Shown piece by piece: positions 33,151-39,989 of a stretch of 43,160 nucleotides of DNA. Source of the stretch: Candidatus Palauibacter scopulicola. Lineage in GTDB: Bacteria; Gemmatimonadota; Gemmatimonadetes; Palauibacterales; Palauibacteraceae. The notes beneath the pieces are model-generated. The model made no database searches. It worked only from the letters and a program-made list of their open reading frames with translations, and was not told the origin of the DNA. Each line of letters begins with the position of its first letter. Positions within the stretch are counted from its first letter, which is position 1. Both the position numbers and the translations under genes were made by a program. Location: contig NZ_CANPWG010000070.1 in assembly GCF_947581915.1 (NCBI RefSeq), positions 1-43,160 on the forward strand, in the 5' to 3' direction.

Positions 33151-33166
33151 CGTTCCCGCGGGAACG
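33151..33166. repeat. 16-bp perfect palindrome between convergent genes
   Basis: CGTTCCCGCGGGAACG is identical to the core of the palindrome at 19118-19137. It sits between the stops of the rightward SDR gene (33135) and the leftward toxin gene (33191), so a role as bidirectional terminator hairpin is possible, though no T-runs follow. Confidence 0.8.
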
Positions 33167-33190
33167 CGCCGGAGCCCCTTCCGAGTCCAG

Positions 33191-33607
33191 CTACGAGACG
33201 GTCGGCACCTCGAGTCCCGCCGCTCGTGCCGCGTCCCCGAGCGTCCGATCCAGCGTGGCAAGCGGCAATCGCATCCGGACGGCCAGTTCCAGGTACATGG
33301 CATCGTAGACGGAGAGCCCGTGCGCGTGGGCGACTTCGAGCACTGGTCCACGGATGCGGGATGTGGAAGCGGGATCGATCGTGAGCGGCAGCGCTTCCAG
33401 GTTTCCCCAGATCCGCGGCCAGTCGGTTTCGGCGATCCGCCCCCGGCGCGTAGCGACGAGCAGCACGTTCGCGACCTCGACCGGCCACAGGGACGGAACG
33501 AACGCCCGTCTCTCCCTCAACGCATCGCGGAGCCGAGCGGTCTCCTCCGTCGCCTCGTCCGGGAACACCCAGGCCATCGTGACGGAACAGTCGAGCACGA
33601 ACGTCAA
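33191..33607 (-). CDS. vapC: PIN-domain ribonuclease toxin, second locus (VapC type)
   Basis: 138 residues. The start codon is TTG (33605-33607), overlapping the antitoxin TGA as TTGA, so translation of the toxin depends on the antitoxin. Acidic metal ligands are D6 (FVLDCSV), E44 (WPVEVANVL), D102 (LSVYDAMYLELA) and D120 (ATLDRTL). The V-Y-D-A-x-Y-L-E-L-A motif marks a different PIN subfamily from the toxin at 6901. Together with its partner it makes the second type II module in the window. RNA target unknown. Confidence 0.92.
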   Translation of the reverse strand: MTFVLDCSVTMAWVFPDEATEETARLRDALRERRAFVPSLWPVEVANVLLVATRRGRIAETDWPRIWGNLEALPLTIDPASTSRIRGPVLEVAHAHGLSVYDAMYLELAVRMRLPLATLDRTLGDAARAAGLEVPTVS

Positions 33608-33852
33608 CGCCGGCGACCCTCCTCGATCATGTCCCGAACGGAGAGCCCGCCGAGACTGTGCGTCTCCTGGAACGCCTTCAGGTCGTCGATCGCGGCCTGA
33701 ACCTTGTCGGGGTCGGTCGTACGGAAGGGGATCAACTCCGCAACCGGACGGCCGTGCCTCGTGATGACGAAGCGCTCCCCCGTCTGCACGCGCCGCAGGA
33801 GGCGGGGCAGGTGCGTCTTGGCTTCAAAGGCGCCGATGTCCGGCATGTTCAT
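33604..33852 (-). CDS. Phd/YefM-family antitoxin, second locus
   Basis: 82 residues from the ATG at 33850-33852, which follows GAGGAGGAG; an earlier in-frame ATG at 33885 has no ribosome site and would overlap the operator. The Phd fold is recognisable in MPDIGAFEAKTHLPRLLRRV, then FVITRHGRPVAELIPF. The C-terminal helix HSLGGLSVRDMIEEGRR is the toxin-contact tail. It is expected to bind its promoter through the CTAG repeats at 33885-33906. Confidence 0.92.
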   Translation of the reverse strand: MNMPDIGAFEAKTHLPRLLRRVQTGERFVITRHGRPVAELIPFRTTDPDKVQAAIDDLKAFQETHSLGGLSVRDMIEEGRRR

Positions 33853-33884
33853 GCTCCTCCTCGGATCGAATCCGGAGGATTTCA

Positions 33885-33906
33885 ACTAGACTGATACTAG
33901 TCTGAC
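33885..33906 (-). promoter_or_regulatory. Candidate operator: two tandem 11-bp CTAG units
   Basis: ACTAGACTGAT (33885-33895) and ACTAGTCTGAC (33896-33906) are adjacent direct repeats with two differences, located 33 bp upstream of the second antitoxin start. AGACT and AGTCT also form an inverted pair. Like the first toxin-antitoxin promoter, it is built on CTAG. A binding role for the Phd antitoxin is inference. Confidence 0.5.
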
Positions 33907-33968
33907 TTGGCGGAGCCACGCAACGCTGTCGTCTGGCGCAGGCACCCCGGCTATCGGGGGAGAACGGG

Positions 33969-36203
33969 TCAGAAGCCGATGGACCTGGACACCTTCGCGG
34001 CGAAGACGCGCTCGACGGTCATGCCGGCGGCCAGGTCCCGGCGCTCGGTGTAGACGAGGAAGATGTCGCTGAGCGGCGAATACAGGTAGTTGAAGCGCAC
34101 GTTCGTCACGAACTGGTCCTCGGCCGCATTGTACTGGACGAAGGCGCTCGCGAAGACCTTCGTCGAGAAGCCGTAGTCGACCCGCCCGCCGAACACGTCC
34201 GCCGTGAACGCCCCGTCCGGGAGCGAGATGTCGTTGTGGTTCGCCGAGAGATCGACGGAGAGGTGATGGTTCGGCCGCCACATGAGGCCGCCCGACAGCG
34301 ACGTCAGCGTCCCGTCGAAGAACCCGCCGCGCTCGACCCGGACGAATCCCGTCAACGCCCGGCCCGGCGCCGACCGGTACTGTACCGACCCCGAGCCGAA
34401 GTCGTAGCGGCCCGTCGGAATCGTCGCGTCCCTCGAGACCCGGAAGGGTTCCCGCAGCAGTTCGAACCGGTCCGTGTAGTTCAGCGTGAGCCCGCTGCCG
34501 TTCACGAACGAGACCCCGAACCCCGCCGTCCGGCTCCGGGTCACGAGAACGGACTCGAGATCCTGGATATAGTCGATCTCGATGTACGGATTGACCTCCT
34601 GCACGCCGGGCACCGGAGGCCGCGGGTGCAGTCCCACCGTCGCGTAGCTCTGCCGGATGTCGCGCCGGCGCACGAAGCCCACCGTCGGGTTGAAGTCCTC
34701 TCCCACATGGCGCCACAGTGCCGACACGTCCCACAGTTCGTCGCGCCAGCCGGCCCACATCCGGCCCGCAACGGCGTTCCCGTCCGCATCCGGCGAGTCC
34801 GTCCAGGCGAGGAACGGGGCGAGGAGCAGCGACGGGAGCGGCCTCAGGTTCGCATCGAAACCGACGTTGCGGTTGAAGTCGGGGTGTCCTCCGATGTCCG
34901 AGCCGGTCGCCTCCCGGTTGATGAAGATCGCCCCCACGTCCGACGTCCCGAACACGCTCCGGCGCGCCCGCATGACCGAGAAGTTCTCGGCCGGGAGGCC
35001 GCGGCCGGACCGGGTCTGGAGGTTCATGAGGCCGACCTCGAACCCGGCCGTCCGGCCCGTGAGCCGCGCGCCGCCGAGGATGGGGATCGGCTCGCCCCTC
35101 CCCGTGAGCCCGATGCGGCGCGAGTGGAAGAGGGTGAGGTCGCGCAGCGAGACGCCGGTCCGGTAGCTGCGCTCCGACTGGTCGCCGAAGGCGAACGTGC
35201 CGGAGTTCTCGACGAAGAAGTCCCGTTTCTCGGGGAAGAAGAGCGGGAAGCGGGTCAGGTTGACCTGCTCCTGGTCGACCTCCACCTGGGCGAAGTCCGT
35301 GTTGTAGGTGAGGTCGAGCGTGAGCCCCGGCGTGACTCCGAACTTCACGTCGAACCCGAGGTCGGCCTGGCTGCCGGCGCGCCCTTCGTCGACGAGCGTC
35401 CCCGTCTGGTCCTGCGCGAGGGCGTAGGGCTTCACCCGCAGGTTGAGTCCCGGCCCCACGCCCCGGAATCCCGTCAGCGTACCCGCCTTCGACATCTTGT
35501 GGATCTGGTCGCGCCGGTCGAGCGGCGCCCAGAACGTGTCCTCCGCCTTGCGCCGGATGCGGCGCAGGATCTGGAGTCCCCACGTCTGGTCCTCCTCCGA
35601 GGGATTGAAGCGGAGGGTGGAGAAGGGGATCTCGATCTCCACCGACCAGCCCTCGTCGTCACGGGCCGTTTCGACGCGGATAGGGCCTTCCCACGCCTGG
35701 TTCTCGGAACGGCTGTCGTCGAAGAGCTGGACGTCCTTGAGCGCCCCGCCGGGATTCACGAGGAACATGAACCCGTTGCGGCGGTCGAGGTACGTATCGA
35801 GCGCCACGCCGAAGACGTCCGACGACCCGCTGTTGAAGTCCTGCTTCAGGCTGGAGATGAAGTAGCGGTCAGGCTCGGAGTCCTGGCAGATCGCCCCAAT
35901 GTAGAGGGCCCGGTCGTCGTACGCGAAGTAGACGACGGTGTTTTCGGTGGCGGGCGCCCCGGTGTCGGGACGGGACTGGACGAAGCCTGTGAGAGGTTGA
36001 GCCTGCCGCCAGACCGGGTCGTCGAGGCGGCCGTCCACGGTGGGCGGCGCGTCCGTGCGCAGGGCCGAGGCGGTGGGGCGGGGCGCGGACTCGACCGCGA
36101 TCCGGGCCGGTCCCTCCTGGCCCGGTTCCTGTGCCATGGCGCCGGCGGGCGCCAGCCAGCCGAGCAGGAGGATGGCCGCAGAGAGGCGGAGGCCGCGGTT
36201 CAG
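33969..36203 (-). CDS. DUF5916 outer-membrane protein with N-terminal carbohydrate-binding-like domain
   Basis: 744 residues if translation starts at the CTG at 36201-36203, which overlaps the TGA of the upstream enzyme as CTGA. This start gives a perfect signal peptide (LSAAILLLGWLAPAGAMA, then QEP); the first ATG (36135-36137) would remove it and is judged internal. Residues about 45-230 (APPTVDGRLDDPVWRQAQPL, YFAYDDRALYIGAICQDSE, WSVEIEIPFSTLRF) form a CBM9-like beta sandwich. The rest is DUF5916, a beta-barrel with FPEKRDFFVENSGTFAFG and alternating aromatic strands, ending RSIGF with the C-terminal phenylalanine typical of outer-membrane insertion. Role unknown; such proteins are proposed to take up glycans or peptides. 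Confidence 0.88.
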   Translation of the reverse strand: MNRGLRLSAAILLLGWLAPAGAMAQEPGQEGPARIAVESAPRPTASALRTDAPPTVDGRLDDPVWRQAQPLTGFVQSRPDTGAPATENTVVYFAYDDRALYIGAICQDSEPDRYFISSLKQDFNSGSSDVFGVALDTYLDRRNGFMFLVNPGGALKDVQLFDDSRSENQAWEGPIRVETARDDEGWSVEIEIPFSTLRFNPSEEDQTWGLQILRRIRRKAEDTFWAPLDRRDQIHKMSKAGTLTGFRGVGPGLNLRVKPYALAQDQTGTLVDEGRAGSQADLGFDVKFGVTPGLTLDLTYNTDFAQVEVDQEQVNLTRFPLFFPEKRDFFVENSGTFAFGDQSERSYRTGVSLRDLTLFHSRRIGLTGRGEPIPILGGARLTGRTAGFEVGLMNLQTRSGRGLPAENFSVMRARRSVFGTSDVGAIFINREATGSDIGGHPDFNRNVGFDANLRPLPSLLLAPFLAWTDSPDADGNAVAGRMWAGWRDELWDVSALWRHVGEDFNPTVGFVRRRDIRQSYATVGLHPRPPVPGVQEVNPYIEIDYIQDLESVLVTRSRTAGFGVSFVNGSGLTLNYTDRFELLREPFRVSRDATIPTGRYDFGSGSVQYRSAPGRALTGFVRVERGGFFDGTLTSLSGGLMWRPNHHLSVDLSANHNDISLPDGAFTADVFGGRVDYGFSTKVFASAFVQYNAAEDQFVTNVRFNYLYSPLSDIFLVYTERRDLAAGMTVERVFAAKVSRSIGF

Positions 36204-37186
36204 TTCCAGCTCAGCCCCCGCAACTGTTCCACGTCAAGGTTCCCGCCGCTGAGGACGCACGCGACCTTCGTCCCCGGCGGCGCGTCGATGAGCCCGTGCA
36301 GGACGGCGGCGACGGACGCCGCGGCCGCGCCCTCGGTCACGAGCTTGGCGCGCGTCATCAGCCACAGCATGGCGTCGAAGATCTCTTCGTCCGGGAGGGT
36401 GACGACGCGCTCCACGAACCGGCTCACGACGGACGCGGTGTTGTCGCCCACCCGCATCACCTTGAGCCCGTCGATCGCGCAGTCCACGGTCTCCAGGGTC
36501 ACCATCTCTCCGGACTCGACCGTGCGCTTCATGGCGGGCGCCCCGGAGGATTCCACGCCGAACACGCGGATGGCGGAGTTCACGCTCTTCAGCGCCATCG
36601 AATTGCCGGAGATGAGACCGCCTCCGCCGATCGGGATCACGACGACCTCGACCTCCGGCCAGTCCTCGAGGATCTCGAGGGCCAGCGTGCCTTGGCCCGC
36701 GATCAGGCGCGGGTTGTCGAAGGGGTGGACGTACGTGAGCCCGCGCTCCTCGACGAGCTCGAGCGCCCGCTCGTTCGCCTCGTCCCAGATCGAGCCGTGG
36801 AGGACGACCTCGGCGCCGTACCCCTCGGTGGCCGCGATCTTGGCCGGCGTCGCGTTCTCGGCCATGACCACGACGGCGGGAATTCCGTACAGGCGGGCGG
36901 CGAGCGCGACGCCCTGCGCATGATTCCCCGCGGAGGAGCAGACGATGCCCCGCGCCTTCTCCTCCTCGCTCATGTGGGCCAGCACGTTGAGGGGTCCGCG
37001 CACCTTGTAGGAACCGCCCCTCTGGAAGAGTTCGGCTTTGAGCCTGATATCGAACCCGGAAACGTCGCTGAGCGAGCGCGACGTGAGCAGGGGCGTGTGA
37101 TATACGTGCGGCGCGACGTGTTTCCGCGCGCGCTCGAAGTCCTCGCGGGTCAGCGTGAGTCCGGGGATCTCGACATGTGGCGTCAC
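36200..37186 (-). CDS. Threonine/serine dehydratase-like PLP enzyme
   Basis: 328 residues when started at GTG 37184-37186 (MTPHVEIPGLTLTREDFERARK), the usual family beginning; an upstream in-frame ATG at 37252 adds 22 low-complexity residues. The PLP lysine is K61 in RGGSYKVRG, the phosphate/substrate loop is SSAGNHAQG (84-92), and the glycine loop is GGGGLISG. No ACT regulatory domain follows, so it is the short catabolic type (threonine ammonia-lyase, or serine racemase-like) rather than the isoleucine-pathway enzyme. It converts L-threonine or L-serine to 2-oxoacid and ammonia. Its TGA overlaps the start of the DUF5916 gene. It is divergent from the Na+ symporter, with a 203-bp region that shows no clear promoter. 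Confidence 0.92.
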   Translation of the reverse strand: MTPHVEIPGLTLTREDFERARKHVAPHVYHTPLLTSRSLSDVSGFDIRLKAELFQRGGSYKVRGPLNVLAHMSEEEKARGIVCSSAGNHAQGVALAARLYGIPAVVVMAENATPAKIAATEGYGAEVVLHGSIWDEANERALELVEERGLTYVHPFDNPRLIAGQGTLALEILEDWPEVEVVVIPIGGGGLISGNSMALKSVNSAIRVFGVESSGAPAMKRTVESGEMVTLETVDCAIDGLKVMRVGDNTASVVSRFVERVVTLPDEEIFDAMLWLMTRAKLVTEGAAAASVAAVLHGLIDAPPGTKVACVLSGGNLDVEQLRGLSWN

Positions 37187-37389
37187 TCGGCCGTCTCTCT
37201 CGGCTGGGCGGTGGGCTGGCGGCCGGGTCCGGGTCGGGGTCCGGCGGGGCATCGTCGAAAATCCCCCGGCGGAACCCGAACGCGCAACGGCACGGACTGC
37301 CGGAGACGTGCCACCTTGCGGCGTGAGGCATCCGTCGGCGACACTCACACGCACCCGCCCGCAAGGACATCCGGTCGAGGACCCGCCAC

Positions 37390-38736
37390 TTGAACCAGGC
37401 ACGCGACACTCCCCCATCCGCCCGCGAAAGCTTCGGCAGCCGGGTCGGTTTCGTGCTCGCCGCAGTGGGATCCGCGGTCGGGTTGGGGAATATGTGGCGC
37501 TTCCCCTACCAGACAGCCGAGGGCGGCGGCGCGGCTTTCCTCGTGGCCTACGTTTGCATGGCGTTCCTCATCGGAGTGCCGATGATGCTGGCGGAGTTCG
37601 CCGTGGGTCGGCGCGCGCGCCGCTCCGCGATCGGCGCTCTGCGGGCGGCCGGCGGCAGGCGCTGGGCGGCGGCGGGGCTCCTCTTCCTCGTGACGTCGAC
37701 CGTGATCATGGCCTACCTGTCGGTCATCACGGGCTGGGCCCTCCGCTACGCCCTCGACGGGCTCGCCACCGGGTTCCACGCCGACGCCGCGGGGCGCTAC
37801 GCGTCGGTCGCGTCCGGCCCCTCGGCGGTCATCTTCCACCTGGCCTCGATCGGCGCGACGGTCGGGATCGTGGCGTTCGGCGTCCGCAGGGGGATCGAGC
37901 GGGCGAGCATGCTGCTCATGCCGCTCCTCTTCCTCCTCCTCATCGGCCTCGCGATCTGGGCCGCGACGCTGCCGGGCGCCGCGGAGGGCTACCGCTTCTA
38001 CCTCTCCCCGTCGCTGAGCGAGCTGCTGGACCCCGTCGTGCTGCAGGGCGCGGCCGCCCACGCCTTCTATTCGCTGAGCGTGGGGATGGGGATCATGGTC
38101 ACCTATTCCTCCTACCTCTCGAAGCGCACGAACCTCGGGCGCGAAAGCGCCGTGATCGCGCTCTCGGATTTCTCCGTCGCCTTCGTGGCGGGGCTCGTCG
38201 TGTTCCCGATCGTGTTCGGGCTCGGGCTGTCGGAGGACGTGGGAGAGAGCACGCTGGGCGTCCTCTTCATCTCGCTCCCGAGCGCGTTCGCGCAGATGGA
38301 GGCGATGGGCCGGATCGTCGGCACCCTGTTCTTCAGCGCCGTGATCGTGGCGGCGGTCACCTCCGCGGTCTCCCTGCTGGAGGTGGCGACCTCGATCCTC
38401 ATCGACGAATGGAGCTGGACGCGCCGGCGGGCGACGCTCGCCGCGGGCGTTCTCATCGCCGCGATCGGGGTCGCGCCGGCGCTTTCCCTCGGCGCGCTCG
38501 GGATCATGGATCAGGTGGCGGCGGAACTCCTCACGGTGCTGGGCGTACTCGCCATCGCGGTGCTCGTGGGCTGGGTGATGAAACACCCGGAGGAGGAGCT
38601 CCGGATCGGAGCGTCGCCCCGGTTCGAGCGCCTGATTCCGGCGGCGCGCTTCCTGATTCGCTATGTGGCGCCGCCTCTGCTGGCCTACGTGAGCTGGATC
38701 GCGCTGCGGCAGACGATCCGCGTCATCGCCGGATAG
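37390..38736 (+). CDS. Sodium-dependent SNF-family (NSS) amino-acid transporter
   Basis: 448 residues from TTG 37390, chosen because the conserved first helix starts at residue 17. The sodium/substrate-binding signature of the LeuT family is present: FVLAAVGSAVGLGNMWRFPYQTAEGGGAAF in helix 1, written here only by its landmarks GSAVGLGN and WRFPY. About eleven hydrophobic helices follow. Na+-coupled uptake of amino acids or related small amines is the family role. It is divergent from the threonine dehydratase, a pairing that suggests uptake and breakdown of amino acids. The tyrA-like gene begins 22 bp later. Confidence 0.93.
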   Translation: MNQARDTPPSARESFGSRVGFVLAAVGSAVGLGNMWRFPYQTAEGGGAAFLVAYVCMAFLIGVPMMLAEFAVGRRARRSAIGALRAAGGRRWAAAGLLFLVTSTVIMAYLSVITGWALRYALDGLATGFHADAAGRYASVASGPSAVIFHLASIGATVGIVAFGVRRGIERASMLLMPLLFLLLIGLAIWAATLPGAAEGYRFYLSPSLSELLDPVVLQGAAAHAFYSLSVGMGIMVTYSSYLSKRTNLGRESAVIALSDFSVAFVAGLVVFPIVFGLGLSEDVGESTLGVLFISLPSAFAQMEAMGRIVGTLFFSAVIVAAVTSAVSLLEVATSILIDEWSWTRRRATLAAGVLIAAIGVAPALSLGALGIMDQVAAELLTVLGVLAIAVLVGWVMKHPEEELRIGASPRFERLIPAARFLIRYVAPPLLAYVSWIALRQTIRVIAG

Positions 38737-38757
38737 ACTGAACGCCCGGAGCGGGAC

Positions 38758-39843
38758 GTGTCGAACCTCCAAGGACTCAGAGACGAACTCGCCCGCATCG
38801 ACCGCGAGTTGCTCGAACTCGTCGCCCGGCGGCAGGCGGTCTCGGCGAGGATCGGGGAGCGGAAGCGCGCCTCGCAGACGGCTCCGCGCGACTACCGGCA
38901 GGAGAAGGTCGTCATCGAGCGGGCCCGCGCCGCCGCGGACAAACTCGGACTCCCGCGGCGGCTGGCCGAGGATCTCGTCCTGTCGCTGATCCGTTCGTCG
39001 CTCGCCGTGCAGGAGCGGGGCAGTGTGGTAGCGGCCGCGAGGGGAGGCGGGAAGCGCGCCCTCGTCATCGGCGGTTCCGGGAAGATGGGCGGGTGGTTCG
39101 TCCGCTTCCTCTCGTCCCAGGGGTTCGAGGTGGAGAACGCCGACCCCGATGGGGGGGATCGCGCGGACTGGACGACGGCGTCGCTGGACCACGACCTGAT
39201 CGTGGTGGCGACGCCCATGGTCATCGCCAACGAGATCCTCGAACGCCTGGCGGAGATCGGACCGCCGGGCCTCGTGTTCGACATCGGTTCGCTCAAGAGT
39301 CCGCTGCGCTCCGGCTTGACGGCGCTGGCGGAGGCCGGGGTCCGCGTCGCGTCCATCCACCCCATGTTCGGTCCCGATACCGAACTCCTTTCCGGGGAAC
39401 ATGTGATCTTCGTGGACGTGGGCTGTCCCGGCGCGACGGAAGGGGCGGAGGCCCTCTTCGCCTCGACCATGGCCACGCGCGTGCGCATGGACCTGGAGAG
39501 CCACGACCGCGTAATGGGGTTCGTGCTGGGGCTCTCGCACGCGCTCAACATCGCCTTCTTCACTGCGCTCGCCCGCTCCGGCGAAACGACGCCGCGCCTG
39601 GCGGATGTATCGAGCACGACGTTCGAGGCCCAGTTGGACGTGGCGCGTGCGCTGGCCGGCGAGAACCCGCACATGTACTTCGAGATCCAGTCGCTGAACG
39701 CGTACGGAGACGTCGCCCTGAAGGAACTCGTGGCGGCGGTGGAACGGGTCCGTGACGCGGTGGAAGCGGGGGATGAAGACGCCTTCGTCGCCCTGATGTC
39801 CGCCGGTCGCGACTACCTGGAGTCCCGCGTTTCCGCGGAGTAG
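38758..39843 (+). CDS. tyrA: Bifunctional chorismate mutase / prephenate dehydrogenase (T-protein)
   Basis: 361 residues; start GTG 38758. Residues about 1-88 are an AroQ-type chorismate mutase ([31 protein letters not shown], and the later [18 protein letters not shown]), with the catalytic arginine and lysine residues of the helix bundle. From about 100, [24 protein letters not shown] is the NAD-binding Rossmann motif of prephenate dehydrogenase; IHPMFGPD (with H and the substrate-side residues) and the C-terminal helix with [10 protein letters not shown] complete the enzyme. It makes 4-hydroxyphenylpyruvate from chorismate on the way to tyrosine. No ACT domain is present. Confidence 0.93.
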   Translation: MSNLQGLRDELARIDRELLELVARRQAVSARIGERKRASQTAPRDYRQEKVVIERARAAADKLGLPRRLAEDLVLSLIRSSLAVQERGSVVAAARGGGKRALVIGGSGKMGGWFVRFLSSQGFEVENADPDGGDRADWTTASLDHDLIVVATPMVIANEILERLAEIGPPGLVFDIGSLKSPLRSGLTALAEAGVRVASIHPMFGPDTELLSGEHVIFVDVGCPGATEGAEALFASTMATRVRMDLESHDRVMGFVLGLSHALNIAFFTALARSGETTPRLADVSSTTFEAQLDVARALAGENPHMYFEIQSLNAYGDVALKELVAAVERVRDAVEAGDEDAFVALMSAGRDYLESRVSAE

Positions 39844-39989
39844 ACCCGGCCCCGTTCGACTGGCGTTCAGAGGTCGATAATCCCTATCTTGCACAGGCTG
39901 GATGCGGGGAGGGGTTATTGCGTCCAAACGCCGCGCCGGGTCGCGGTGTTTGCCCTGTTGTATCGGGCGACAGGCCAGTGAGGGACCAT

